Assembly: GCF_011250645.1 (NCBI RefSeq)
Contig: NZ_JAANNO010000005.1
Location: 90,863-154,862, forward strand
Length of the DNA: 64,000 nt
Reading direction: 5' to 3'
Origin: Motilibacter aurantiacus
GTDB lineage: Bacteria; Actinomycetota; Actinomycetes; Motilibacterales; Motilibacteraceae
The translations under genes and the position numbers were made by a program. Below the pieces are notes generated by a model. That model was not told where the DNA came from, searched no databases, and worked only from the letters and a program-made list of their open reading frames with translations. Positions within the stretch are counted from its first letter, which is position 1. The number at the start of each line of letters is the position of its first letter. Shown here piece after piece: positions 9,002-17,801 of the stretch.

Positions 9002-9169
9002 TCAGGGGACCACGTTCTTCAGCGCGTCGCCGAGGGCGCCCGCCTCGTCAGCGGACAGCTCGACGACCAGGCGGCCCCCGCCTTCGAGCGGGACGCGCAT
9101 GACGATCCCGCGACCCTCCTTGGTGACCTCGAGCGGGCCGTCACCCGTTCGCGGCTTCATGGCCGCCAT
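9002..9169 (-). CDS. DUF3117 family small protein (Rv1211-type)
   Basis: A 55-residue protein starting MAAMKPRTGDGPLEVTKEGR and ending DALKNVVP, almost entirely the DUF3117 domain found across actinobacteria next to tag. Function unknown. The ATG at 9169 has AAGGGG about 8 nt upstream and a recognisable promoter 70-100 nt upstream. It sits between pepA and tag, as Rv1211 sits beside tagA (Rv1210) in M. tuberculosis. Confidence 0.88.
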   Translation of the reverse strand: MAAMKPRTGDGPLEVTKEGRGIVMRVPLEGGGRLVVELSADEAGALGDALKNVVP

Positions 9170-9237
9170 GCTTATCCCCTTCCTCGTGGGCGGCGCCGGT
9201 CGGCCCCGAAGGGCCGCCGGCGTCGTCGGTCTCGTTC

Positions 9238-9267
9238 ATTATCGTCGGGCTTCCCCCTCGGAGTCAC
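9238..9267 (-). promoter_or_regulatory. Promoter of the DUF3117 gene, with a UUCG-hairpin leader
   Basis: On the minus strand GTGACT (9267-9262) and GATAAT (9243-9238) are separated by 18 bp, a good -35/-10 pair overlapping the last codons of tag. The predicted leader of about 60 nt contains GGCCC-TTCG-GGGCC (about 9205-9220), a stable tetraloop hairpin, before the ribosome binding site. Confidence 0.5.
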
Positions 9268-9875
9268 GCTCCTCCCTCGCCGGGCCCCTCCGCGCGGGGC
9301 CGGGCAGGCACGGCGCACCCCGCCAGATGGTCGTCCACCAGGCCGCACGCCTGCATCAGCGCGTACGCGGTGGTCGGCCCGACGAACCGCATCCCGCGCG
9401 CCTTGAGCTCGCGGGCGAGCGTGGTCGACTCCGGGGTGCGGGCGGGCACGTCGTCCGGGGTGAGCGGCCGCGGCCGGGGCGGCGGGGCGTGGGACCAGAC
9501 AAGGGCGTCGAGGCCGCCCGGGTACGACCGGGCCAGCTCGACGGTGGCACGGGCGTTGGCGACGGCGGCGAGGATCTTCGCCCGGTTGCGCACGATCCCC
9601 GGGTCCGCGAGCAGCCGCTCGACGTCGTCGGGCCCGAAGCCTGCGACGGCCTCGGGCTCGAAGCCGGCGAAGGCGGCGCGGAAGGCCTCCCGCTTGCGCA
9701 GGATGGTGATCCACGCCAGGCCCGACTGGAACGCCTCGAGGCACACCCGTTCGAGCAGGCCGCGGTCCCCGTGGACCGGGCGCCCCCACTCCTCGTCGTG
9801 GTAGCGCAGGTAGCCCTCGTCGCCGGTGACGGCCCAGGGGCAGCGCGGCCGCCCGTCCGGCCCGGCGGCCGTCAC
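9264..9875 (-). CDS. tag: DNA-3-methyladenine glycosylase I
   Basis: A 203-residue base-excision repair enzyme that removes 3-methyladenine. It has the Tag landmarks RCPWA near the N-terminus, LRYHDEEWGRPVHGD, EAFQSGLAWITILRKREAFR and VRNRAKILAAVANA. The His and Cys in VDDHLAGC near the C-terminus complete the zinc site with the N-terminal Cys. The GTG at 9875 overlaps the stop of the upstream SRPBCC gene by 4 nt (GTGA), so the two are co-translated. Orthologue of Rv1210. Confidence 0.94.
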   Translation of the reverse strand: MTAAGPDGRPRCPWAVTGDEGYLRYHDEEWGRPVHGDRGLLERVCLEAFQSGLAWITILRKREAFRAAFAGFEPEAVAGFGPDDVERLLADPGIVRNRAKILAAVANARATVELARSYPGGLDALVWSHAPPPRPRPLTPDDVPARTPESTTLARELKARGMRFVGPTTAYALMQACGLVDDHLAGCAVPARPRAEGPGEGGA

Positions 9876-10327
9876 CGCCCAGGCCGCGCGCTCGCCTCCA
9901 CCACGCGGCGGAACCGGGCGAGGGAGAGGCGCAGGGCGGCCCGGACGAGCGGGCGGGCCAGGGGCCAGCCGGCCCGGCCGAGCGGCCCGAGCGGCAGGTC
10001 GAGGAACTCGGACCAGGTGAACCGGGAGCGGCCGCCGGCGAGCCGCTCGATCTCGAAGGCGCCGCCGCCGCGCACGAGGCGGCCGGTGTGCCGGACGGCC
10101 ACCCGCACGTTCGGCTCCCACCCACGCACCACCATGGTGTCGAGGAACCCGACCGGGCCGACGCCGGTCCAGCCCTCGACGCCGCCCCCGACGCCCTGCC
10201 CACCGTTGACCGTGCCGCGGACACGGGTGAGGGGCATCCACTCCCCCTGCCGGGCCCAGTCGGTCAGGACGGCCCAGACCTGCTCGGCGGGGGCGTCGAC
10301 CTCGACCGAGGCGCTGACGGGCGCCAC
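9872..10327 (-). CDS. SRPBCC-fold (polyketide cyclase/START-like) protein
   Basis: A 151-residue single-domain protein with the helix-grip opening SVEVDAPAEQVWAVLTDWARQ and the strand pattern of SRPBCC lipid/ligand-binding proteins. The ligand is unknown. It stands between the DivIVA-like gene and tag; M. tuberculosis has no gene in this place, so it is a lineage-specific insertion into a conserved operon. It overlaps tag by 4 nt and is separated from the DivIVA-like gene by 1 nt. Confidence 0.8.
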   Translation of the reverse strand: MAPVSASVEVDAPAEQVWAVLTDWARQGEWMPLTRVRGTVNGGQGVGGGVEGWTGVGPVGFLDTMVVRGWEPNVRVAVRHTGRLVRGGGAFEIERLAGGRSRFTWSEFLDLPLGPLGRAGWPLARPLVRAALRLSLARFRRVVEASARPGR

Positions 10328-10328
10328 C

Positions 10329-10820
10329 TCAGACCTCGGCCGGCGGGGTCGACGACCCGGTGGCCGGGGCGCCGCCCTGGCCGCGTGGACCGTGCAGCGT
10401 GTGGGGGCTGTCGGGGCCGTTCACGGAGGCCGTGCTGCCCGTGCTGCCCGTGCTGCCCGTGCTGCCCGTGCCGCCCGTGCCGCCCGTGCCGCCCGTGCCG
10501 TCTGTGCCGTCTGTGCCGTCTGTGCTGCCCGGGGCGGGCCGCCCAAAGGCCGCCGACTCCAGCTGCGCGATGCGCGCCTCCCGCGCCGCGAGCTCGGCGG
10601 CCAGCCGGTCGAGCACCGCGTCCACCTCGGCCATGCGGTATCCGCGTAGCGCCGTCGGGAACCGCAGGTCACCGAGGTCGGCGGCGGTCAGCGGCCCGGG
10701 CGGGAGCGACACCGGGGCGACGTCCGGCTCGGTCTCCTGGAGCCCGTCGCCGCGCCCGGCGGCGACGAGCGCGATGGCGGCGAGCACGCCGAGCGCGAGG
10801 AGCAGGAAGAGGATCGGCAC
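10329..10820 (-). CDS. DivIVA-domain membrane protein with Gly-Thr repeat tail (Rv1209-type)
   Basis: A 163-residue protein. An N-terminal membrane helix (ILFLLLALGVLAAIALVAA) is followed by a DivIVA-like segment, LRFPTALRGYRMAEVDAVLD, and a short coiled coil (AAELAAREARIAQLES). The tail from about residue 98 is a low-complexity run of GTD, GTG and GTS triplets made by a 9-bp DNA tandem repeat. Rv1209, in the same place in M. tuberculosis, is also a DivIVA-domain protein; the membrane helix and domain suggest a place at the cell pole or septum, but this is inference. Confidence 0.8.
   Translation of the reverse strand: MPILFLLLALGVLAAIALVAAGRGDGLQETEPDVAPVSLPPGPLTAADLGDLRFPTALRGYRMAEVDAVLDRLAAELAAREARIAQLESAAFGRPAPGSTDGTDGTDGTGGTGGTGGTGSTGSTGSTGSTASVNGPDSPHTLHGPRGQGGAPATGSSTPPAEV
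10432..10530. repeat. 9-bp tandem repeat, 11 units
   Basis: Eleven contiguous 9-mers: four GTGCTGCCC, three GTGCCGCCC, three GTGCCGTCT and a final GTGCTGCCC. The units change in blocks, as expected from slipped-strand duplication. The array is in frame inside the DivIVA-like gene and encodes three residues per unit (GST, GGT or TDG on the minus strand). Confidence 0.95.
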
Positions 10821-10909
10821 GGCAGGATCGTGCCACGCCCGCGACCGCGGGAGTCAGGCGTCGCCGCTGGAGAGCCGCGCCGTCGGGCCGCTGATGGGGA
10901 GGGATGCGC

Positions 10910-11773
10910 GTGCCGCTCCGGCTGGGGACGAGGACGTTCGAGGACACCGACCTGCTCGTCATGGCGGTGGTCAACCGCACGCCGGACTCGTTCTTCGACC
11001 GGGGGGCGACGTACGCGGAGGACGCGGCCCTCGACGCCGTCGGCCGAGCCGTCGCGGAAGGGGCGCAGATCGTCGACATCGGCGGCGTGAAGGCCGGCTA
11101 CGGGCCGGAGGTCGATGCCGCCGAGGAGGCGCGCCGGGTCGTCGGGTTCGTCGAGCGCGTGCGTTCCTCCCACCCCGACGTCGTCATCAGCGTCGACACG
11201 TGGCGGGCGGACGTGGGGCGGGCGGTCTGCGCGGCCGGCGCGGACCTGCTCAACGACGCCTGGGCAGGGCACGACCCCGGCCTGCTGGACGTGGCCGCGC
11301 AGTTCGGGGCGGGCTACGTCTGCACCCACACCGGTGGGCTGCCGCCGCGTACGGACCCGCACCGCCCGGCGTACGACGACGTCGTGGCGGACGTGCTGGC
11401 CACCGTCACCGGGCTGGCCGAGCGGGCCGTCGCCGCAGGCGTGCGCCGGGACGGCGTGCTCATCGACCCCGCCCACGACTTCGGCAAGGCGACGCGGCAC
11501 TCGCTGGAGGTGACGCGCCGGCTGCCCGAGCTGGTCGCCACCGGCTGGCCGGTGCTCGTGGCCATGTCGCGCAAGGACTTCGTGGGCGAGTCGCTCGGGC
11601 TGCCGACGGACGAGCGGCTCGAGGGCACGCTGGCCGCCACCGCGGTGTCGGCCTGGCTCGGGGCGCAGGTGTTCCGCGCCCACGACGTGCGCGCCACCCG
11701 GCGGGTGCTGGACATGGTCGGCTGCATCCGCGGGACGCAGCAGCCCGCGGAGGTACGCCGCGGCATGGCCTGA
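10910..11773 (+). CDS. folP2: Dihydropteroate synthase homologue FolP2
   Basis: A 287-residue TIM-barrel protein of the dihydropteroate synthase family, with the motifs VMAVVNRTPDSFFDRG, IVDIGGVKAG, ISVDTWRADV, LLNDAW and IDPAHDFGK. It resembles mycobacterial FolP2 (Rv1207), which is reported to lack dihydropteroate synthase activity, more than the canonical FolP1; the DIGG of the second motif replaces the usual DIGGES. The GTG at 10910 is preferred to the ATG two codons earlier because GGAGG is then 7 nt upstream. In mycobacteria gpgS follows this gene; here it is absent. Confidence 0.88.
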   Translation: MPLRLGTRTFEDTDLLVMAVVNRTPDSFFDRGATYAEDAALDAVGRAVAEGAQIVDIGGVKAGYGPEVDAAEEARRVVGFVERVRSSHPDVVISVDTWRADVGRAVCAAGADLLNDAWAGHDPGLLDVAAQFGAGYVCTHTGGLPPRTDPHRPAYDDVVADVLATVTGLAERAVAAGVRRDGVLIDPAHDFGKATRHSLEVTRRLPELVATGWPVLVAMSRKDFVGESLGLPTDERLEGTLAATAVSAWLGAQVFRAHDVRATRRVLDMVGCIRGTQQPAEVRRGMA

Positions 11774-11956
11774 GCGGCGCCGCTCGGCCGAGTGCGACCA
11801 CGCCGGGCCTGGGCGCCGCGAGCAGGCCCGGCTGCGCGGAGGCCGTTGCCCGGCCTCGGGCCCCTGGGCTGCACCTGCGGGCCCCTGCGCCCGGTCCGAG
11901 GTGGCGCTGCGGGGCCCGAGGTGGTGGCACACCCTTCGACGGCCCCCGGCCCTGCC

Positions 11957-12562
11957 CTACGGCTCGAACTCCAGCAGCTCCTCGGCCTCCTCGCGCGCGG
12001 GCCGCTCGACCCGGCCGGCGGCCCAGACCCGGTCGAAGGCGTCGAACGCCTCGTCCACCGTCGTCGCCCACACGCACGCGTCGACGGCGGCCGGGCGGAC
12101 GAACCGCAGGCCGGCCAGCTTCTCGACCTGCTCGCGCAGCGGGGCGTAGACGCCGTCCGGGTCCAGGACGACGACCGGCTTGTCGTGCAGGCCGAGGCTG
12201 CGCGCCACCCAGATCTCGAGCAGCTCCTCCAGCGTGCCGAGCCCGCCGGGAAGGGTGAGGAACGCGTCGGCGCGGGCGTCCATCAGCGCCTTGCGCTCGC
12301 GCATGCCCGGCGTGACGACCAGCTCGTCGGCCTCGACGTCGGCCACCTCGAGGTCGCGCAGCGCCTGCGGGATCACGCCGAGGGTGTGCGCGCCGCCGGC
12401 CCGGGCCGCGCGCGCGACGGCGCCCATCATGGAGACGCGCCCGCCACCGCTGACGAGCGAGTGGCCGCGGGCGGCGATCTCCGCCCCGACATCCGAAGCC
12501 AGCTTCTTGTACGAGTCGTCGATCGCCTCGCCGGAGGCGCAGTAGACGCAGATCGCCGCCAC
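11957..12562 (-). CDS. LOG family / TIGR00730 Rossmann protein (first copy)
   Basis: A 201-residue protein of the LOG family, whose studied members release free cytokinin-type bases from nucleoside 5'-monophosphates. It has the opening ICVYCASGEAIDDSY, the nucleotide loop SGGGRVSMMGAV, and the catalytic PGGLGTLEE. The GTG start is 3 nt after the stop of the second LOG gene, so they form an operon. Rv1205 is the equivalent gene in M. tuberculosis. The physiological substrate here is unknown. Confidence 0.88.
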   Translation of the reverse strand: MAAICVYCASGEAIDDSYKKLASDVGAEIAARGHSLVSGGGRVSMMGAVARAARAGGAHTLGVIPQALRDLEVADVEADELVVTPGMRERKALMDARADAFLTLPGGLGTLEELLEIWVARSLGLHDKPVVVLDPDGVYAPLREQVEKLAGLRFVRPAAVDACVWATTVDEAFDAFDRVWAAGRVERPAREEAEELLEFEP

Positions 12563-12565
12563 GGC

Positions 12566-13375
12566 TCAGGCCCCGTCGTAGCGCGTGCCGCGCACCGACT
12601 CCATCTGGTCCTCGTGCAGCTCGGTGCCGACCTCGCGGTCCCGGTCCGCCTTGACCACCAGCTCGACGGCCTCCGCGGCGGTGTCGACGATCTCGATGAG
12701 CGCCATGTCGGCGTCGCGGATCTTGCCGCCGTCGAGCACCGGGCCGCGCAGCCAGTCCAGCAGGCCCTGCCAGTACGCCCGCCCGACGAGCACGACGGGG
12801 AACTGCGTGACCTTCTGCGTCTGGACCAGGGTGAGCGCCTCGAAGAGCTCGTCGAGCGTGCCGAACCCGCCGGGCAGCACGATGAACCCCCGCGAGTACT
12901 TCACGAACATCGTCTTGCGGGCGAAGAAGTAGCGGAAGTTCACCCCCATGTCGACCCACTCGTTCATCGACTGCTCGAACGGCAGCTCGATGCCGAGCCC
13001 GACGCTGACACCCCCGGCCTCCGAGGCGCCCTTGTTCGCCGCCTCCATCGCGCCCGGGCCGCCGCCGGTGATGACGGCGTACCCCGCGTCGACGAGCAGC
13101 CGGCCGAGCTCCTCGCCCAGGGCGTACTCCGGGCTGTCGGACGGCGTGCGCGCCGACCCGAAGACCGCCATCGCCGGCCCGAGCTCGGCGAGGGCGCCGA
13201 AGCCCTCGACGAACTCGGACTGGATGCGGAGGACGCGCCAGGGGTCGGTGTGGGTGAAGGAGCCGCCCGCGTCGGAGTCGAGCAGCCGCTGGTCGCTCGT
13301 GGTCGAGGGGACCTGCGAGCCCTTCAGCGTGACCGGGCCCTTGCGGTACTCGCGGATGCGGCGGTCGGAAGCCAT
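12566..13375 (-). CDS. LOG family / TIGR00730 Rossmann protein (second copy)
   Basis: A 269-residue LOG-family protein with a 55-residue N-terminal extension before AVFGSARTPSDSPEY. The nucleotide loop ITGGGPGAMEAANKGA and catalytic PGGFGTLDE are intact, and the long helix ELFEALTLVQTQKV is typical of the larger LOG subgroup. It is the first gene of a two-gene operon with the smaller LOG protein. TAGGGT 7 nt before the ATG marks a leaderless promoter. Confidence 0.88.
   Translation of the reverse strand: MASDRRIREYRKGPVTLKGSQVPSTTSDQRLLDSDAGGSFTHTDPWRVLRIQSEFVEGFGALAELGPAMAVFGSARTPSDSPEYALGEELGRLLVDAGYAVITGGGPGAMEAANKGASEAGGVSVGLGIELPFEQSMNEWVDMGVNFRYFFARKTMFVKYSRGFIVLPGGFGTLDELFEALTLVQTQKVTQFPVVLVGRAYWQGLLDWLRGPVLDGGKIRDADMALIEIVDTAAEAVELVVKADRDREVGTELHEDQMESVRGTRYDGA
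13083..13088. other. No additional feature; internal to the LOG gene
   Basis: This short stretch encodes part of the nucleotide-binding loop region of the larger LOG protein and carries no separate element that I can see. Confidence 0.1.
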
Positions 13376-13382
13376 GGCCCCG

Positions 13383-13388
13383 ACCCTA
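13383..13388 (-). promoter_or_regulatory. -10 element TAGGGT, leaderless LOG operon
   Basis: Minus-strand TAGGGT (plus-strand ACCCTA) lies 7 nt before the ATG at 13375. Confidence 0.5.
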
Positions 13389-13407
13389 ACGGCCCCCGGC
13401 GCGCGGG

Positions 13408-14727
13408 CTAGAAGCCCTCGGCAGCGTCCATCTCGCGCAGGGTCTGGAGCAGCTGGCGGCCCTGCGCCAGCAGCGCGGCGCGTACCTCGGCGTCCTTGAC
13501 CTGGTTCTCCGCCCGGGCGAGGTACTGGCCGAGGAACCCGATGGCCCGCGCCTCGCTGCCGGCCTCCGCCGCCGACTGGGCGCGCCCGAGCCGCTCGCGC
13601 AGGCTGGCGAGCACGTGGGCGGGCAGGTCGCCGGCGGTGAGGGCCTCGGTGGCGTCGTCGAACCAGGTGCCCTCCTGCGCGGGCACCCCGAGGTCACGCA
13701 CCCGCACGTTGCGGAAGGTCACGACGTCGGGCGCGGAGCCGTGGGCCTGCAGCCCGATGTGGCCGACGAGGCCGCGGGCGTCGGACAGCGGGTCCAGCGG
13801 GCGGCCCTGCAGCGGCACGCCGGGGACGTTCTCGTACTCGTTGATCACCACGCCGTTGCGGATGACGGTGTAGTGCTGGCCGACGACGCGGATCTCGAAG
13901 TCGTTCCACACGCCCTTGCCGGTCGGGCGGGCCGCGGCGAGGCCGATGTCCTTGAAGCCGTAGACCGACCCGGTCTTGCGCGGGTCGTTGCTGCCCCCCT
14001 CGGGCGAGTCGTTGATCTGGATCTCGTGGCCGCAGTTGACGGCGATCCAGGAGAGGTTGTTCTGCTCGCTGCCGTTGAACGTCGTGGGGCAGCCGGCCAC
14101 GGGCCCGTTGAGCGCCGGGAAGCGCACCTGCACGCCGCTGTTGCCGCGGGTCGTGCCGGGGGCGTCGTCGCGGAACTGCAGCCGGAGCGAGAAGTCCGCG
14201 AACTGCTTCGGGGTGTACCAGAGCGTCCCGAAGCCCCCGGTCGCGCCGACCCGGCTGGTGACCGTGCCGTCGGCGTTGCGGGTGAAGCCGCCACGGCCCG
14301 CGTACGCCCACCTGGCCAGCGACTCCGGAGTCCCGTCGTAGATCGTCTCGTACGCCGCGGCCGTGCCGACCGCGGAGTGCGCCGCTGCCTCGACCAGCTC
14401 GTCGCGCTCGTCGCGGTCGAGGACGTCCGCGCGCAGCAGGTCGTTGGCCACGGTCTGCACGTGGTGGACGAAGGACCCGTGGTCCGCCCACTCCTGCTCG
14501 TCATCGATGAGGTCGTTGACCGAGCAGCCGCCACCCGCGGCGCGGCTCGGCACCCCGCTGTCGGTGTCGAGCAGCCAGACGGTGGGCCGGCTGTCGGCCA
14601 CCGCGCAGGTGCGGTCCGCCGCGGCGGCGGGGCCCCCGCCGGTGAGCGTGGCGGCCGCGAGCGCGAGGGCTGCGGCCGGGACGAGGGCTCGCCGGCCGGC
14701 GACGGCGGGGGCGTGCGTGAGACGCAT
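13408..14727 (-). CDS. Secreted DUF1080 (3-keto-disaccharide hydrolase-like) protein
   Basis: A 439-residue exported protein. The signal peptide covers about residues 1-37 (hydrophobic core ALVPAAALALAAATL, ending PAAAADRTC). The central DUF1080 jelly-roll runs from about residue 140 to 335 (WYTPKQFADFSLRLQF, NSGVQVRFP, GVWNDFEIRVVGQHYTV, GLVGHIGLQAHG). A helical C-terminal domain of about 95 residues follows. The family includes glucan-binding and keto-sugar hydrolases, so a role on extracellular carbohydrate is likely but unproven. AGGGAGGA precedes the ATG at 14727. Confidence 0.85.
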   Translation of the reverse strand: MRLTHAPAVAGRRALVPAAALALAAATLTGGGPAAAADRTCAVADSRPTVWLLDTDSGVPSRAAGGGCSVNDLIDDEQEWADHGSFVHHVQTVANDLLRADVLDRDERDELVEAAAHSAVGTAAAYETIYDGTPESLARWAYAGRGGFTRNADGTVTSRVGATGGFGTLWYTPKQFADFSLRLQFRDDAPGTTRGNSGVQVRFPALNGPVAGCPTTFNGSEQNNLSWIAVNCGHEIQINDSPEGGSNDPRKTGSVYGFKDIGLAAARPTGKGVWNDFEIRVVGQHYTVIRNGVVINEYENVPGVPLQGRPLDPLSDARGLVGHIGLQAHGSAPDVVTFRNVRVRDLGVPAQEGTWFDDATEALTAGDLPAHVLASLRERLGRAQSAAEAGSEARAIGFLGQYLARAENQVKDAEVRAALLAQGRQLLQTLREMDAAEGF

Positions 14728-14887
14728 GGACGGTCCTCCCTGGGACGTCACGACGGTGTGATGCCTGACCGGCATACTTGCGCGTTCATGGTCGAAAGGG
14801 AACCCCGGCCGTCCCACGAGGACTGTTGAGCCCGCCGGAGCGCGGGTAGGCAGGGGCCGCGGCGTCGTCGGGAGGCGGGAGGGTCTG

Positions 14888-16732
14888 GTGGGCCAGGAGG
14901 ACCGTGGCTCGCTGCCCAGCCCTGACTTCGCGCGGGTGTTCGACGAGGCGCCCGCGCCCTTCCTGCTGCTGACCCCCGACTTCACCATCGTGCACGCCAA
15001 CCGCGCCCGGCTGCAGGCCACCGCCACGACGCTCGAGGCGACGGTCGGACGCCACCTGTTCGACGTCTTCCCGATGAACCCGGACGACCCGGCGGCCGAC
15101 GGGCTGCGCAACCTCAGCCAGTCGCTGGCCCAGGCACGCGACACCAAGCAGCCGGTGACGATGCCGATCCAGAGGTACGACATCCCGATGCCGGACGGGA
15201 CCTACGAGGAGCGGTTCTGGAGCCCGCGCAACGTGCCGATCCTGGACGAGAAGGGTGATGTCGTCCTCCTGCTGCACCGGTCGGACGACATCACCGACTA
15301 CCTCCGCGACCGGGACGACGCGCGCCGTGAGGCCGCCCGCAGCCAGCAGTGGCGCGAGAGGGTGGAGCAGGCCGAGACGGACCTCTTCGCGCGCACCCGC
15401 GAGCTGGAGGCGCTGAACGCGCAGCTGCGGGCGGCGAACGAGCGGGAGCGCCGTAGCGCGCTGCGCCTGGCGGGGCTCGCGCTGACGGCGTCGGCGCTGG
15501 CCGGGGCCGAGACGCTCGGCGACCTGCTGGCACGGCTCTTCGAGCACTGCGCGCCTGCGCTGGACGTCGAGGCCGTCGTCGTGGCGCTGCGCCAGCACGA
15601 CTGCCTCCGGCTGGCCATGACCGACAGCTCCGGCGAGCGGCCGTACCGGGACGGGGAGGCGGTGCCGCTGGACAGCACGATGCCGGTGGGCGTCGCCGCC
15701 CGGGGCGTGCCCGTGCTCGTGCACGAGCGCGCCGAGATGCTCGAGCGGTACGGCGCCGAGGCGGAGCGGCTCTCCCCCGCACCCGAGCTCGAGGCGTGGG
15801 CGGTCCTGCCGCTGCGCGTGGGCGACGAGCTGCTCGGGTCGCTCGCGCTCGGCTGGAAGGAGCCGCAGGCCTTCGACGAGGACGACGTCCGCCTGCTGTA
15901 CGCCTTCACGGCCCAGTGCGCGCAGGCGGTCGACCGGGTGATGCGCCTGGAGGCGGAGCGCGACCGGGCGTCGGCGACGCGGACGCTGGCCGAGGCGCTG
16001 CAGCGCTCGCTGCTGACCGAGCCGCCGCAGCCGGACCACCTGGAGATCGCGGTGCGCTACCTGCCCGCCTCCGAGCAGGCCCAGGTCGGCGGGGACTGGT
16101 ACGACGCCTTCCTCTCTCCCGACGGCGCCACGACGCTGGCCATCGGCGACGTCACGGGCCACGACCGCACGGCCGCGGCCGCCATGGGCCAGCTGCGCAA
16201 CCTCCTGCGCGGGGTTGCCTTCGCCCTCGACCGCGGGCCGGCCGAGCTGCTCGCCACGCTCGACGCCGCGCTCCGCCAGCTGCGCATCGGGACGCTGGCC
16301 ACCGCCGTCCTGGCCCGTGTCGAGCAGACGTTCGAGGAGCGCGCGGCCGGGCTGCGCACGCTGCGCTGGTCCAACGCCGGCCACCCGCCGCCGCTGCTGG
16401 TCGCGCCGGACGGCACTGCGCAGCTGCTCGAGCGGCCGGCAGACCTGCTGCTCGGGCTGGCACCGGACATCCCGCGGGCCGACCACTCGGCGGTGCTCAC
16501 CCCCGGCAGCACCGTGGTCCTCTACACCGACGGGCTGGTCGAGCGGCGTGGCGAGGAGCTCGACGAGGGGCTGGCCCGGCTCGCCATGACCGCCGCGCGG
16601 CTGCACGCGCTGCCGCTGGAGCAGCTCTGCGACCGGCTGCTGGCCGAGCTCGCGGGCGGCGCCGACGACGACATCGCCCTGGTCGCCCTGCGCGCGCACC
16701 CGGAGGACCGGCCGCGACCGGCCGGCCTCTGA
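14888..16732 (+). CDS. PAS-GAF-SpoIIE PP2C-type phosphatase
   Basis: A 614-residue signalling phosphatase. A PAS domain (about 10-135, PSPDFARVFDEAPAPFLLL) is followed by a helical linker (140-195), a GAF domain (about 200-350) and a SpoIIE-type PP2C domain (about 375-605) with the metal-binding motifs VGGDWYDAF, IGDVTGHD, YTDGLVERR and DDIALV. Family members dephosphorylate anti-sigma-factor antagonists in response to signals. No antagonist or anti-sigma gene is adjacent. GGGAGG precedes the GTG start. It ends 4 bp from the convergent dapE stop. Confidence 0.9.
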   Translation: MGQEDRGSLPSPDFARVFDEAPAPFLLLTPDFTIVHANRARLQATATTLEATVGRHLFDVFPMNPDDPAADGLRNLSQSLAQARDTKQPVTMPIQRYDIPMPDGTYEERFWSPRNVPILDEKGDVVLLLHRSDDITDYLRDRDDARREAARSQQWRERVEQAETDLFARTRELEALNAQLRAANERERRSALRLAGLALTASALAGAETLGDLLARLFEHCAPALDVEAVVVALRQHDCLRLAMTDSSGERPYRDGEAVPLDSTMPVGVAARGVPVLVHERAEMLERYGAEAERLSPAPELEAWAVLPLRVGDELLGSLALGWKEPQAFDEDDVRLLYAFTAQCAQAVDRVMRLEAERDRASATRTLAEALQRSLLTEPPQPDHLEIAVRYLPASEQAQVGGDWYDAFLSPDGATTLAIGDVTGHDRTAAAAMGQLRNLLRGVAFALDRGPAELLATLDAALRQLRIGTLATAVLARVEQTFEERAAGLRTLRWSNAGHPPPLLVAPDGTAQLLERPADLLLGLAPDIPRADHSAVLTPGSTVVLYTDGLVERRGEELDEGLARLAMTAARLHALPLEQLCDRLLAELAGGADDDIALVALRAHPEDRPRPAGL

Positions 16733-16736
16733 GCGG

Positions 16737-17801
16737 TCAGCCGGCCAGCCAGGCCCGCAGCCGCTCCTCGCACGCGACGAGCTGCTCGACCGGCACCCGC
16801 TCGTCGTCCCGGTGGGCCAGCGACGGGTCCCCCGGCCCGTAGTTGACGGCCGGTACGCCGAGCGCTGAGAAGCGCGCGACGTCCGTCCAGCCGTACTTCG
16901 GCAGCGGCTGCGCGCCGACCGCCCGCACGAAGGCCGCCGCGGCGGGGACGTCGAGCCCGGGGCGCGCGCCGGCGGCGGCGTCCACGACGCGCACCTCGTA
17001 GCCCTCGAACAGGTGCCGGACGTGGTCGGCCGCCTCGTCCACCGACAGGCTCGGCGCGAAGCGGTAGTTCACCGTCACCACGCACTCGTCGGGGATGACG
17101 TTGCCGGCGACGCCTCCGCGTACGAGGACCGCGTTGAGCCCCTCCTTGTAGACCAGCCCGTCGACCTCGACCGAGCGCGGCTCGTAGGCGCGCAACCGGT
17201 CGAGCAGGACCCCGGCCTCGTGGATGGCGTTGCGGCCCATCCAGGCGCGCGCGCTGTGCGCGGCCACGCCGCGGGTCGTCACCTCGGCGCGCAGCGTGCC
17301 GTTGCAGCCACCCTCGACCTGGGCGTTGCTCGGCTCCATGAGGATCGCGAAGGACCCGACGAGCCAGTCGGGGTGCGTGCGCGCGATGCGGCCCAGCCCG
17401 TTGCGGGCGGCCTCGACCTCCTCGTGGTCGTAGAACACGTACGTCACGTCGCGGGTGGGCGCCGGCACGGTGGCGGCGAGCCGTAGCGCCACCGCGACCC
17501 CGCCCTTCATGTCGACCGTGCCGCGGCCGTGCAGGACGCCGTCGGCGAGCCGGGTCGGCAGGCTCCCCGAGGCCAGCGGCACGGTGTCCAGATGGCCGGC
17601 GACCACCGCCCGCTCCGGCAGCCCGAGCGAGGTGCGTGCCACGACGGCGTCGCCGTCACGGTCGACCCGCAGCCATGGCACCTGCCGCAGCGCGGCCTCG
17701 ACGGCGTCGGCCAGCACGGTCTCCGCCCCGCTCACCGAGGGGATGTCGCAGACCGCGGCGGTGAGCGAGACGACGTCCTGCGACAGATCGAGCGACGGCA
17801 C
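16737..17801 (-). CDS. dapE: Succinyl-diaminopimelate desuccinylase
   Basis: A 354-residue M20-family metallohydrolase that releases L,L-diaminopimelate from its N-succinyl form, the last succinylated step of lysine and peptidoglycan precursor synthesis. The di-zinc site is visible in [19 protein letters not shown] and the catalytic Glu pair in DHEEVEA; the lid domain starts near [12 protein letters not shown]. The GTG at 17801 gives homology from the first residue and lies 6 nt from a -10 element. It is divergent from dapD with 17 bp between start codons. Rv1202 is the equivalent gene. Confidence 0.93.
   Translation of the reverse strand: MPSLDLSQDVVSLTAAVCDIPSVSGAETVLADAVEAALRQVPWLRVDRDGDAVVARTSLGLPERAVVAGHLDTVPLASGSLPTRLADGVLHGRGTVDMKGGVAVALRLAATVPAPTRDVTYVFYDHEEVEAARNGLGRIARTHPDWLVGSFAILMEPSNAQVEGGCNGTLRAEVTTRGVAAHSARAWMGRNAIHEAGVLLDRLRAYEPRSVEVDGLVYKEGLNAVLVRGGVAGNVIPDECVVTVNYRFAPSLSVDEAADHVRHLFEGYEVRVVDAAAGARPGLDVPAAAAFVRAVGAQPLPKYGWTDVARFSALGVPAVNYGPGDPSLAHRDDERVPVEQLVACEERLRAWLAG

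Noticed and set aside
10432-10530. Short regular repeats as a possible CRISPR array
   Set aside because: Units are contiguous 9-mers with no spacers, inside a coding frame, and no cas gene is in the window.
7299-10649. A 1116-codon plus-strand frame
   Set aside because: It runs antisense across pepA, DUF3117, tag, SRPBCC and the DivIVA-like gene, all of which have family motifs. It has no motif of its own and is low complexity through the 9-bp repeat.
10910-11773. folP2 as the functional dihydropteroate synthase
   Set aside because: It matches mycobacterial FolP2, reported to lack this activity, and no folate genes (folB, folK, folE) are adjacent.
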